A DNA stretch of 64,000 nt, taken from Oceanospirillum sp048268485. GTDB taxonomy: Bacteria; Pseudomonadota; Gammaproteobacteria; Pseudomonadales; Halomonadaceae. Position 1 is the stretch's first letter; the number at the start of each line of letters is the position of its first letter. A program made the position numbers and the translations under genes. The notes beneath the pieces are model-generated. The model was given only the letters and a program-made list of their open reading frames with translations, ran no database searches and had not been told where the DNA came from. The DNA lies in NCBI GenBank assembly GCA_048268485.1, contig JBLWVL010000017.1, positions 1 through 64,000 of the forward strand, written 5' to 3'. Below, piece by piece: positions 9,070-17,094 of this stretch.

Positions 9070-10809
9070 GTGGATAGCCAAAGCTCATTGAATACTGATG
9101 CAGATATCCTGATTCTTGATGACAATGAGGTCAACGTCGACCTATTGGCCAGCATGCTTGAAGATGAAGGCTTTGAGCAGATTGAGTGTATGACTGATCC
9201 GCGAAAACTGATGCCCAGGGTTAAGCAAAAGTGCCCGGATCTGATTTTTCTTGATATCCGCATGCCTCATATTACAGGCTTGGAACTGCTGCAACAGCTT
9301 CGGGATCAACTGCCGGACAAACAGCCTGCAGTGATTATTCTGACAGCCAATACAGATCAGAGTACCCGCTACCAGGCATTGGAGCTGGGTGCCAGGGACT
9401 TCCTGACCAAGCCATTCGATAACAAAGAAGTCCTGCGCAGGCTGGAGAATATAAAGCTTCAGCAACAGATGTTCCGTGCCGACGAGCTGGAAACACTGGT
9501 ACAACAGCGCACTTCTGAGTTACGCCGAATGACCGTCGAAGACCCTTTAACCGGACTGCCAAACCGGCGGGGGTTGCTCAACCTGCTCCATGAACGCCTG
9601 CAGAAAGGCAAACCTCAACTGCTCTATTTCTTCTCCGTGGATGGTCTAGAGGAAATGGCCCGGTTGCACGGGCTTGAAGTGGCGGAAAATCTGGCACTGG
9701 CCTTAAAAAACAGAGCCATAGCGCACCGTCAGCCAGGAGATATCCTTGGTCTATGGAGCAGTACCGAATGGGTTTTGCTGCGCGAAACCAAACAGGCCGC
9801 AGAGCTTTCCTGCCAACAACTGGCAGATCACGTAACCCCTCTGCTGGAGACTATCCGAGAACCTATCGATTACCAGGAGTTCCGGATACGGCTCAATGTA
9901 CGTGCAGGATTGAGCGCATCCGGTGCCCAGCGTTCGGCAGAGAACCTGATCCGCCTGGCTGCTTTGGCAGTCCCTGAGAAACCGAATACCTGGCGAGACT
10001 ACACACCGGAGCTGGAAGCACAGTTACAGCAGAAAGTGGCTCTTCAGGAAGCCCTGAATCAGGCAATTGAACGTCAGGAGTTGGAACTTTACTTCCAGCC
10101 CAAGATTACCCTAAAAAATCAGCAATGTTTTGGGGCTGAAGCGCTGCTGCGCTGGAGTCACCCGGATTTAGGCCGCATACCTCCTGATGTTTTTATTCCG
10201 GTAGCAGAAAAAACCGGGCAGATTATAGAGATAGGTCACTGGGTATTAGATCAAAGCTGCCAGAAGCTAAAGCAGTGGCGTGACCAACAACGGGTTGCGG
10301 ATAACTTTGTATTGGCCATCAACGTAGCCAGCCAGCAACTGATTCAATCGGACTTTGCCCAAAAGTGCCTCAACACACTACAACACTATCAGCTGCCTGC
10401 ATCCGCACTGGAAATTGAAGTCACTGAATCAGGTCTGATGACCGATATGGTCGCCGCCCTGGAGCAGCTTTGCCAGTTAGCCGCAGCAGGGATATCAATC
10501 GCCATTGATGATTTTGGCACCGGATACTCCTCTCTGGCCTACCTGAAAGAGCTGCCGGTTTCGGTGCTTAAAATTGACCGTACTTTTATTAAAGATATGC
10601 ATGAGAGTGACCGGGACAAGAAGCTGGTGGAAACCGTTATGCAGATGTCGGAGAACTTCAACTTTATCACTGTTGCAGAAGGCGTCGAAAATGAAGAGCA
10701 ATTGGAAATTCTGAGAGGTTTCAACTGTGAGTTAATTCAGGGCTACTATTACTCGCCACCTTTGACTGAAAAAGCCCTGCTGCAATACCTGGATGCGATT
10801 AATGACTAA
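9070..10809 (+). CDS. Response regulator with degenerate GGDEF and intact EAL domain
   Basis: A 579-residue regulator. The receiver domain (about 10-130) has acceptor Asp62 in IFLDIRMP. The GGDEF domain (about 155-310) is degenerate: the signature loop reads SSTEW, so no cyclase activity is expected. The EAL domain (about 325-575) keeps the residues needed for c-di-GMP hydrolysis: EALLRW, the Asn of INVAS, the Glu of EVTES, IDDFGTGYSS, LKIDRTFI, the Glu of AEGVE and the Gln of IQGYYYSPP. It is thus probably a phosphodiesterase switched by phosphorylation. The start is GTG at 9070, 2 bases after the kinase stop, with GGAG inside the kinase gene, implying translational coupling. Confidence 0.93.
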   Translation: MDSQSSLNTDADILILDDNEVNVDLLASMLEDEGFEQIECMTDPRKLMPRVKQKCPDLIFLDIRMPHITGLELLQQLRDQLPDKQPAVIILTANTDQSTRYQALELGARDFLTKPFDNKEVLRRLENIKLQQQMFRADELETLVQQRTSELRRMTVEDPLTGLPNRRGLLNLLHERLQKGKPQLLYFFSVDGLEEMARLHGLEVAENLALALKNRAIAHRQPGDILGLWSSTEWVLLRETKQAAELSCQQLADHVTPLLETIREPIDYQEFRIRLNVRAGLSASGAQRSAENLIRLAALAVPEKPNTWRDYTPELEAQLQQKVALQEALNQAIERQELELYFQPKITLKNQQCFGAEALLRWSHPDLGRIPPDVFIPVAEKTGQIIEIGHWVLDQSCQKLKQWRDQQRVADNFVLAINVASQQLIQSDFAQKCLNTLQHYQLPASALEIEVTESGLMTDMVAALEQLCQLAAAGISIAIDDFGTGYSSLAYLKELPVSVLKIDRTFIKDMHESDRDKKLVETVMQMSENFNFITVAEGVENEEQLEILRGFNCELIQGYYYSPPLTEKALLQYLDAIND

Positions 10810-10909
10810 TCAGTAATAACCACCTGCTCTCCCGGAAAGTACTGGCTGGATTTATCGAAGATATCGGTAAGTCCGGCCTGTAAGCTGGAAGTGTCTGCGC
10901 CGATTTTTG

Positions 10910-11362
10910 TTAAACGATCATCACCGGGCACTTGGCATGCGCTGCCACCCGCTGCGAAACACTTCCCAAAAACATACCATCCACATCGGTATGAGTACCT
11001 TTTGAACCCATAACAATCAGATCAACCTCTTTAGTTTGTGCAAAAGACACAATTTTTTTAGAGGGCCGTCCTCCTTTAACAAAACCTCGACAGGTCACAC
11101 CCTGTTTCAAGGCGTGTTTTTTGGCCTGATCCACGACATCCCTGGCATACTCTGTCAACGCCTGATCCGGAATCTGCATCTCATCCGGGCGAACCATGGA
11201 TAAAGATGCCTCGAATAAGCTGTGATGCTTGTACACGCAAAGCAGATAGATTTCAGCTTCGCCATCCTGCTGACGAGTTAATTGCTGTAGTTCAATCGCT
11301 TTATCTAAAGCATCCAGGGCTGTCACTGAACCATCCACCGCCACTAAGATTCTTTTAAACAT
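10910..11362 (-). CDS. teaD: Universal stress family protein TeaD
   Basis: A 150-residue UspA-fold protein closely matching TeaD of Halomonas elongata as I remember it (FKRILVAVDGS, KHHSLFEASLSMVRPDE, FVKGGRPS). TeaD binds ATP and negatively modulates the ectoine transporter TeaABC. The ATP-loop pattern G-2x-G-10x-GS is visible in GSKGTHTDVDGMFLGS. It is the last gene of the minus-strand teaABCD operon, 21 bases after teaC. The ATG at 11362 has an AAGGAG site. Location is the cytoplasm. Confidence 0.92.
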   Translation of the reverse strand: MFKRILVAVDGSVTALDALDKAIELQQLTRQQDGEAEIYLLCVYKHHSLFEASLSMVRPDEMQIPDQALTEYARDVVDQAKKHALKQGVTCRGFVKGGRPSKKIVSFAQTKEVDLIVMGSKGTHTDVDGMFLGSVSQRVAAHAKCPVMIV

Positions 11363-11383
11363 ATCGAACTCCTTAATCCTGGG

Positions 11384-12670
11384 TTAATCACTGAATGCCA
11401 CATCCCGAAGGAAGAGGGCAATTTCAGGAAAAGCCACGAGCAATCCGGCCGAGAACAGCAGAATACCAATAAAGGGCCCGGTCCCCCGAACGACTTCCCA
11501 GTAAGGTTTCTTAAAGATTGCGATGGCGGTAAAAATATCACAGCCAAAAGGTGGTGTTGCAGAACCTATGGCAACCTGCAGCGTAATAATGATCCCAACG
11601 TGAACCGGATCAAGACCTGTCGCTTCTATGGCAGGTGCAAAGATCGGCGTCAGCACCAAAATAACAACAATAGGATCAACAAACATACAGGCGACAAAAA
11701 AGGCCACCGAAATCGCTATCAGAACACCAACCGGCCCCATATCATTGATACCAACGGCATCCAGAATAGTTTGAGGTATCTGCGCAAAAGAGATAATCCA
11801 GGAGAAACCATTGCCCACGCCCACCAGAATAAAGACCACAGCCGTAATCAAGCCCGTGGATTTGGCAATCGTGTAGATATCTCTGCTACTCAGGGAGCGG
11901 AAGACACCAAATTCCAAAATGACCGCATAAAGTACGCATACCGCAGCCGCTTCAGTCGGGCTAAATACACCACCGTAAATACCGCCAACAATAATAACGG
12001 GAAACATCAACGGCCAGATAGCCATACGAGTCGCTTTAAAACGCTCACTCCAGCTCGCTTTTTCCTCTGTTGGTACATTATGAACAGTGGCGTAAATCAG
12101 GCAGTAGACAGAAAACAGAAACAGAATCAGCAGGCCCGGGCCGATACCGGCAATAAAGAGCTCTGCAATAGATGTTTCTGAGATCACACCATAGATGATC
12201 ATGCCGATACTAGGGGGAATCAGAAAGGCAATGTCGCTGGCATTGATAATCAGTGCCAGAGAAAACGAGTCAGAGTAGCCCGCTTTTAACAGTTTCGGTC
12301 TGAGGGCTGACCCCACAGCCACAACCGTCGCCTGCGTTGACCCGGACACAGCGCCAAACAGTGTGCAGGAAGTCGCTGTACTGATCGCCAACCCTCCCCG
12401 GATATGTCCGATAAAGGTCATCACCATATCAATCAAACGATTCGCAGATTGCCCCCGGGTCATAATATCTGCAGCCAGAATAAACATGGGAACGGCAATC
12501 AATGAAGCCGGACGAATACCGCCCAGCACCTGCTGGATAAAAGTATCCATCTGACCGATACCGCCAAACATCATATAAAAACCAGCAAGAGCTGCGGTAA
12601 TCAGGGGAATCATCATTGGAAAACCGAGCAAAAGCAGCACGATCATGATCAGCATTAGGGTTGTAGCCAT
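11384..12670 (-). CDS. teaC: Ectoine TRAP transporter, large membrane subunit TeaC (DctM family)
   Basis: A 428-residue DctM-type permease with about 12 membrane segments. It carries the Na+-driven translocation pathway of the TRAP transporter. Conserved DctM features include SGSTQATVVAVGSALRP, LIINASDIAFLIPPSIGMIIYG and the C-terminal ATPPFGCDIFTAIAI. ATG at 12670 with AAGGA 6 bases upstream. It lies between teaB and teaD on the same strand. The specificity call comes from the TeaA-like binding protein two genes upstream, not from this subunit. Confidence 0.92.
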   Translation of the reverse strand: MATTLMLIMIVLLLLGFPMMIPLITAALAGFYMMFGGIGQMDTFIQQVLGGIRPASLIAVPMFILAADIMTRGQSANRLIDMVMTFIGHIRGGLAISTATSCTLFGAVSGSTQATVVAVGSALRPKLLKAGYSDSFSLALIINASDIAFLIPPSIGMIIYGVISETSIAELFIAGIGPGLLILFLFSVYCLIYATVHNVPTEEKASWSERFKATRMAIWPLMFPVIIVGGIYGGVFSPTEAAAVCVLYAVILEFGVFRSLSSRDIYTIAKSTGLITAVVFILVGVGNGFSWIISFAQIPQTILDAVGINDMGPVGVLIAISVAFFVACMFVDPIVVILVLTPIFAPAIEATGLDPVHVGIIITLQVAIGSATPPFGCDIFTAIAIFKKPYWEVVRGTGPFIGILLFSAGLLVAFPEIALFLRDVAFSD

Positions 12671-12732
12671 GATAAATCCTTATGCATTATTTTTTTAAGA
12701 CCTTTGTGTACCATTGAACCAAAAACGCTGGC

Positions 12733-13308
12733 TCAGACCTCGGACTCATCATCGGCATAGCCATCAAGCACGCCAGTGGACAGATAAATATCCTTACTGG
12801 TGAGATTCTTTATGACGGTCAGAAAATACTGTATGCCTGTAATCGCAAAACCTATGGGTACCCAGATATAGATCCACCAGATCGGAAAGCCCAATGCGGG
12901 CAAAATACGCCCTCGTTTGAAAACATCTGAAACATATTCAAAAGAAAGCCAGGCAAGTAAAAACATAATGCACGAGGTGATCAGTGCAATCAGAATCATG
13001 GCCCACTTCCGGGCCTGGTGGGGCAAAGAATCATAGATGGCCGACATTCGGATATGCCGCCCTTGGCGGGCCGCATAGCCAATACCGGCAAAGGTGATAA
13101 GAATGATAAGAATCCGGTTAATCTCACCGGCAAAAAAAAGCCCCTGACCAAAACCAAACCGGGCAACAACATTAACGCAGGTGTTCAGCGCCATCAGCAA
13201 CACACCGGCTGCCAGCATAAAGGCTTCTACCTTACTGATCAGGTTGTCGAATTTGCCCAGAAGGCCAGGGAGCTCAGAGTGATAGGTTAAATTCTCAGAA
13301 TCCGTCAT
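12733..13308 (-). CDS. teaB: Ectoine TRAP transporter, small membrane subunit TeaB (DctQ family)
   Basis: A 191-residue DctQ-type subunit with four hydrophobic segments, partner of the large subunit in the inner membrane. The motif NVVARFGFGQGLFFAGEINRIL and the following ITFAGIGYAARQGRHIRM are typical of the family. The start chosen is the ATG at 13308, giving MTDSENL; a TTG at 13332 is possible, and neither has a strong ribosome site. Encoded between teaA and teaC. Confidence 0.9.
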   Translation of the reverse strand: MTDSENLTYHSELPGLLGKFDNLISKVEAFMLAAGVLLMALNTCVNVVARFGFGQGLFFAGEINRILIILITFAGIGYAARQGRHIRMSAIYDSLPHQARKWAMILIALITSCIMFLLAWLSFEYVSDVFKRGRILPALGFPIWWIYIWVPIGFAITGIQYFLTVIKNLTSKDIYLSTGVLDGYADDESEV

Positions 13309-13355
13309 GGCATTTCGCTCATGCTTCGGCAAACGTTGTTGCCGTTAATATCTGA

Positions 13356-13385
13356 CAGAGAGGCCCGCTCGGCCGGGCCCCTCTG
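13356..13385 (-). promoter_or_regulatory. Intercistronic hairpin between teaA and teaB
   Basis: Arms 13356-13367 and 13374-13385 pair over 11 bp with one A-C mismatch around a 6-base loop. It has no T-run on the minus strand. Such a very GC-rich stem just after a binding-protein gene commonly stabilises the upstream mRNA and lowers expression of the membrane subunits; that role here is inferred. Confidence 0.7.
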
Positions 13386-13421
13386 ACGTCAGTATCCATT
13401 GAAAAAGATACACAGAAAGAC

Positions 13422-14447
13422 TTACTCGGCAACCGCATCCAAGTCAGCTTTGAACTGCTGCAGAAGTGTCTTGCCACTTTCACCAGCCATTTCATAAAAG
13501 GTTTTCTCAACCATAGGTGCGCGGGCTTTAAACTTTGCAATCTGACGATCTGTCAGACGGGTCACTGTCACCTTATCACTGCTTTTAACAATCTTATCCA
13601 GAGCCCGATCCGCTAAACCATCAATATGCTTCATCGTTTCGTTAAAAGCATATTCAGAAGCATCCCGAACCACCTGTTTGTCATCGGCAGAAAGATCATC
13701 AAAAAAGTCTTTGTTCGCCATGGAGGCTGTTGTGAACCAGCCGTGACCGGTAAAGATCAGGTTAGGGGATACTTCATAAAGACCTCCGGACTCAATCCAG
13801 AAAATTGGATTTTCCTGCCCCTGAATCATATTGGTCTGCAGTGCACCATACACTTCACCCCAAGGCAGCGGTGTTGGGGTTGCACCAAAGGCTTCGTAAG
13901 TTGATGACAATAATGGATTCGTCATCACGCGAATTTTTTTGCCTTTAAAGTCCTGAGGGTTGGTCACCGGCTCATCGGCTGTAACAACCATCTCCCCTTC
14001 AGGGTACATCTTCAGAAGCTCCAGACCTTTATCCGCATAGAGTTCAGTGAAGTCTTCATTAATCGCCTTACTTTCACGGAAAAACTTAACCACAGTTTCC
14101 ATATCAGTCGGTAAAAGATAAGGAATAAAAAAGATCTGAGCCTCAGGAATCAAAGAACCAGTGAACCCCGGTGACTGGTTAACAAATTGCAGAATCCCCG
14201 CTTGGGTTTGCTCCATAATATCATCGGACTCACCCAGCTCACCAAAACGGTAGACCTGAAGTGTATGCTCAGAGTTATCTTCGATATATTCCTTAAATTT
14301 AAGGGCGTACACATCCTGTACATCACCTTTGTATTCCTCATGGGCATAGCGCCACGTATCGGCTTGTGCAACCCCGGTTGCCGTTGCCAGAGTGGCGGCT
14401 ACGCAGGAAATACCTGCGATTTTCTTTAATTGACTGGTTAGAGACAT
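13422..14447 (-). CDS. teaA: Ectoine-binding TRAP periplasmic protein TeaA (DctP family)
   Basis: A 341-residue periplasmic solute-binding protein. After a Sec signal peptide (hydrophobic core about 10-24, likely cleavage after AQA) the mature sequence matches the H. elongata ectoine/hydroxyectoine-binding TeaA almost throughout from memory (WRYAHEEYKGDVQDVYA, VYRFGELGESDDIMEQTQ, GATPTPLPWGEVYGALQT, GQENPIFWIESGGLYEVSP). The conserved DctP arginine lies in KKIRVMTNPL. Two adjacent ATGs exist; the second (14447) has better spacing (7 bases) from the GGAG site. First gene of the operon. A hairpin-rich leader of about 200 bases precedes it. Confidence 0.95.
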   Translation of the reverse strand: MSLTSQLKKIAGISCVAATLATATGVAQADTWRYAHEEYKGDVQDVYALKFKEYIEDNSEHTLQVYRFGELGESDDIMEQTQAGILQFVNQSPGFTGSLIPEAQIFFIPYLLPTDMETVVKFFRESKAINEDFTELYADKGLELLKMYPEGEMVVTADEPVTNPQDFKGKKIRVMTNPLLSSTYEAFGATPTPLPWGEVYGALQTNMIQGQENPIFWIESGGLYEVSPNLIFTGHGWFTTASMANKDFFDDLSADDKQVVRDASEYAFNETMKHIDGLADRALDKIVKSSDKVTVTRLTDRQIAKFKARAPMVEKTFYEMAGESGKTLLQQFKADLDAVAE

Positions 14448-14450
14448 CAT

Positions 14451-14620
14451 GTCGCTCCATCTTTCCGACACTGCCGAACAAGGCAGTAGAATTGATCCAG
14501 GCATTCCTCAGCACCTTCGAACTCTTTCACCGGAAGACCCGGTATCGATAGAGTTCAATGGATCTGCAATACCCAGTAAACTGAACAGGCTCAGCCTGTT
14601 GTGGAGAGCTTCGAACGCTT
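14451..14620 (-). promoter_or_regulatory. Hairpin-rich 5' leader of teaA
   Basis: Four inverted repeats sit in series: 14470-14475 with 14482-14487; 14529-14533 with 14539-14543; AACAGGCT-C-AGCCTGTT (14584-14600); and GGAGAGC with GCTTCTCC around a TTCGAA centre (about 14603-14624). They lie between a possible promoter near 14660-14690 and the teaA start. They could form RNA structure or, for the 17-base palindrome, an operator. Function unknown. Confidence 0.5.
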
Positions 14621-14658
14621 CTCCCCGGTGCAGACAGATATATAAACCTGCCTTTTTT

Positions 14659-14688
14659 AACGTAGCTAAATTTATGATTCAGCGTCAA
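14659..14688 (-). promoter_or_regulatory. Possible sigma-70-type promoter of teaA
   Basis: On the minus strand TTGACG (14688-14683) is followed 18 bases later by TACGTT (14664-14659). The -35 is good and the -10 mediocre. It would place the transcript start about 200 bases before teaA. Confidence 0.3.
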
Positions 14689-14823
14689 GGTATGAATAAA
14701 AAAACAATTTAATGGATAAATTGCGACGGATAGAGTCGTTTACAGCTCTTTTTTCAAAGGCGGGATCTACTCAAAAATCAGAGTACAAGCGGGGTCTGCA
14801 AGATTTGAAATTATAAATCAGAC

Positions 14824-14854
14824 AAAAAAATGCCCGGTAAAAACCGGGCATTTT
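14824..14854 (-). terminator. Rho-independent terminator of pdxB
   Basis: A 12-bp perfect stem (14827-14838 with 14843-14854) with an AAAA loop. On the minus strand it ends in seven T, 56 bases after the pdxB stop. It separates pdxB from teaA. Confidence 0.88.
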
Positions 14855-14909
14855 CCTAAAAAAACAGGATTTTTTTATTAGAACAATAATTAACCATATG
14901 ATTAAAACA

Positions 14910-16073
14910 TCATTTACCCAAGCGAACCGAAAAACCAAATTTCTCCAGACGGTCACCCAGTTTTTTCTGGCTGGTTTTCAGCTGTACTTTCAGAGTATGA
15001 AACTCACGACGTACCGGGTAGGTTCTCCGTAGCTCGTCAAATGCCAGACCAAGTGACTGGTTTTTCTGGCGGGCCTTACTGAAAGCACGACGAAGCGCCA
15101 TATCATCATTGCGAACATCGTAACAAGCACGAATTGCAGTAAGAGTGGACTGCCAGCGATGGGCCTGATTTGAGAATGAAAGCTTACGCAGCGGCGGTTC
15201 CGGGATCAACTGACCCAGCTTCTTGCGGGCAGGCAACCCGAAGTGCTGACAAACCGACAGGTAGACCATCTCAGTACCGCCAAGTTTTCCATCAAGACTA
15301 TAACCGGCAATATGCGGCGTACCTATATCCACCAGTTCCAGTAATTCATGGTCAATATCCGGCTCCGACTCCCATACATCAAGCACCGTGACTAAATCAC
15401 CTTTCTCCTGCAGCCTTCGCTTTAGTGCTACCGTATCGACAGCGGCTCCCCGACCACTATTGATCAGCACAGTCTCCGGTTTCAGCTTGTTAATGCGGGT
15501 TTCATTCAGCAAATGAAGAGTCGGGTGATCACCATGTTTAATCAGCGGTGTATGCATGGAGATAATGTCAGATTGCTCCAACAACTCATCCAGATCGGTA
15601 AAACCCTCAGCACCTTCAGTCAATGCACGAGGTGGATCATTTATCAATACCTTAAGGCCTATCTCCTGCAAGCGATCCTTCAACCGTCGCCCCACATTGC
15701 CAGCACCGATAATACCGACAGTTTTCTCTTTTAAAATAAAGTCTTCCTGATCTGCCAGCAAAGACAACACACTCAGAACATATTCAACCACCGAGTTCGC
15801 ATTACAACCCGGTGCATTAGCAAAGCCGATATTATTCGCTGCCAGATATTCCTGATCGATGTGATCACAGCCGATGGTCGCCGTCGCAACAAAGCGCACT
15901 TTTGAGCCGTCCAGCAGCGCCGGACCGACGTTCGTAATGGAACGAACCAGTAACACATCTGCCTTTTGAATCTGCTTCTGAGTCATGGAGCGCCCCGGAA
16001 GCGTTTCAATCGTACCCAGCTCGGAGAAAAACTCCTGAACAAGGGGAATATTCTCATCGGCAATAATGTGCAT
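14910..16073 (-). CDS. pdxB: Erythronate-4-phosphate dehydrogenase PdxB
   Basis: A 387-residue D-2-hydroxyacid dehydrogenase catalysing the second step of the DXP-dependent pyridoxal phosphate pathway. It matches E. coli PdxB in length and landmarks: N-terminal ADENIPLVQEFF, ATIGCDHID, APGCNANSVVEYV, the NAD-binding GAGNVGRR, the catalytic-arginine region NSGRGAAVD, and the catalytic-histidine region HIAGYSLDGK. The C-terminal PdxB dimerisation domain is complete, including YDVRNDD. ATG at 16073. Single gene ending in a strong terminator. Confidence 0.96.
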   Translation of the reverse strand: MHIIADENIPLVQEFFSELGTIETLPGRSMTQKQIQKADVLLVRSITNVGPALLDGSKVRFVATATIGCDHIDQEYLAANNIGFANAPGCNANSVVEYVLSVLSLLADQEDFILKEKTVGIIGAGNVGRRLKDRLQEIGLKVLINDPPRALTEGAEGFTDLDELLEQSDIISMHTPLIKHGDHPTLHLLNETRINKLKPETVLINSGRGAAVDTVALKRRLQEKGDLVTVLDVWESEPDIDHELLELVDIGTPHIAGYSLDGKLGGTEMVYLSVCQHFGLPARKKLGQLIPEPPLRKLSFSNQAHRWQSTLTAIRACYDVRNDDMALRRAFSKARQKNQSLGLAFDELRRTYPVRREFHTLKVQLKTSQKKLGDRLEKFGFSVRLGK

Positions 16074-16437
16074 CTGTCTTCCTCTGTTTTCATCCTACCC
16101 TAAGTAAGCCCTGCCAAAATAAACATCACGGCAGGAAAGGGCTTTTTATATCAACACTTTACAAATGCGAGGGATTCAGGCTCAATTCCTGCCACTGGTC
16201 GGAATTGGGTGAATCATTACGCACACCTGGGGCGGCTTAAGGCCGTACTTGCTGGTACAATTCGTTCATTGAGAAGAATATGCCCTCAAGACCAGTACGT
16301 TGCATAGTACCAGTCTGCAAATTGAGTCAGTATCAGAGCAGGGTACTATTTTTTTAAGATACTTTTTAAGGGACTACTGACCGGATCTCTGTTGATCACA
16401 GTAGTTGGAATCATATCAGTCCGCAGGAGTTGCACAA
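16074..16437. other. Divergent intergenic region pdxB / WGR gene
   Basis: Must contain the promoters of both divergent genes. An inverted repeat CAATTC-N13-GAATTG lies at about 16182-16206. Several short TACTGG/CCAGTA-type elements recur around 16245-16320. No reading frame here looks like a gene. Confidence 0.5.
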
Positions 16438-16725
16438 GTGATTGTTCGCTGGCAAAACGAACATGATTACTGTCTGGTTCATATCCATCAGGATATGTTC
16501 GGCGACTGGCTGCTAACGAAAGCCTGGGGACAGATAGGTACTCAGTTTGGCGGGCTTACCCACTCGCTGATGGAATCATACGAAGAAGCGGTAACTCTGA
16601 TGGAGAGCATAGGTACTGTTCAGGAAAGCCGTGGCATGAAGCGTGTACTCCAGCTGGATGACAGTGAAGAAGCCGCCGATCTCTTTTCAGATCTGATGAA
16701 AGCCGGTGAGCTGCCCACCGGCTAA
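16438..16725 (+). CDS. Small WGR-domain protein
   Basis: A 95-residue protein that is essentially one WGR domain: an N-terminal strand VRWQNEHDYCLVHIHQDMFGDWLLTKAWGQIGT, then GGLTHSLMESYEEAVTLMESI. WGR domains bind nucleic acid in PARPs and occur alone in many bacteria, where their role is not established. The start is GTG at 16438 because AGGAG at 16425-16429 lies 8 bases before it; a TTG at 16405 would add 11 residues without a ribosome site. Stand-alone gene, convergent with the glutaredoxin-like gene. DNA or RNA binding is only inferred. Confidence 0.75.
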   Translation: MIVRWQNEHDYCLVHIHQDMFGDWLLTKAWGQIGTQFGGLTHSLMESYEEAVTLMESIGTVQESRGMKRVLQLDDSEEAADLFSDLMKAGELPTG

Positions 16726-16766
16726 AACAGCGCTTAATATCTGTAAAAGAATATCCGTAAAAAGTA

Positions 16767-17018
16767 TTATGCTTTTGCCAGTAACAGATAATTTTCTGCA
16801 GCAACACGATCAAAAGGCCACCCTAATTCTTCTTCCTGCCCCTCCAGATGAATCACCGGAATACGAATACCGTATTGTTCAACTAACGATTCTGACTCGC
16901 TAATCTCTACCAGCTGCAACGTGATACCTTTCTCCAGCACCAGCGGATGCACAATTGCCAGAGCTTGCTCGCACAGATGGCACCCCAGTGTGGTATAGAG
17001 ATTTAAAATCTGACTCAT
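16767..17018 (-). CDS. Glutaredoxin-like thiol-disulfide protein
   Basis: An 83-residue glutaredoxin-family (DUF836-type) protein with the redox motif CHLC near residue 13, the cis-proline segment GIRIPVIHLEG and the C-terminal GWPFD of the family. Cytoplasmic, without a signal peptide. It follows rlmL on the same strand after a hairpin-containing gap of 76 bases. The redox partner is not known. Confidence 0.85.
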   Translation of the reverse strand: MSQILNLYTTLGCHLCEQALAIVHPLVLEKGITLQLVEISESESLVEQYGIRIPVIHLEGQEEELGWPFDRVAAENYLLLAKA

Positions 17019-17050
17019 CGCTGTCTCACTCTAAAATTTATTCTGAAGGC

Positions 17051-17076
17051 AAACAGCCTGCAAAAGCAGGTTGTTT
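17051..17076 (-). other. Intercistronic hairpin between rlmL and the glutaredoxin-like gene
   Basis: An 11-bp stem with one G-T pair (17051-17061 with 17066-17076), loop AAAA. No T-run follows on the minus strand, so it is more likely a processing, stability or attenuation element than a full terminator. Confidence 0.5.
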
Positions 17077-17094
17077 ACCCTTTTTCATTATTTA

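Noticed and set aside
10806..10931. Minus-strand 41-codon frame from GTG at 10931 (…GADTSSLQAGLTDIF…) overlapping the end of teaD
   Set aside because: Composition looks protein-like, but there is no ribosome site, it overlaps teaD in another frame and the EAL gene end on the other strand, and no family is recognised.
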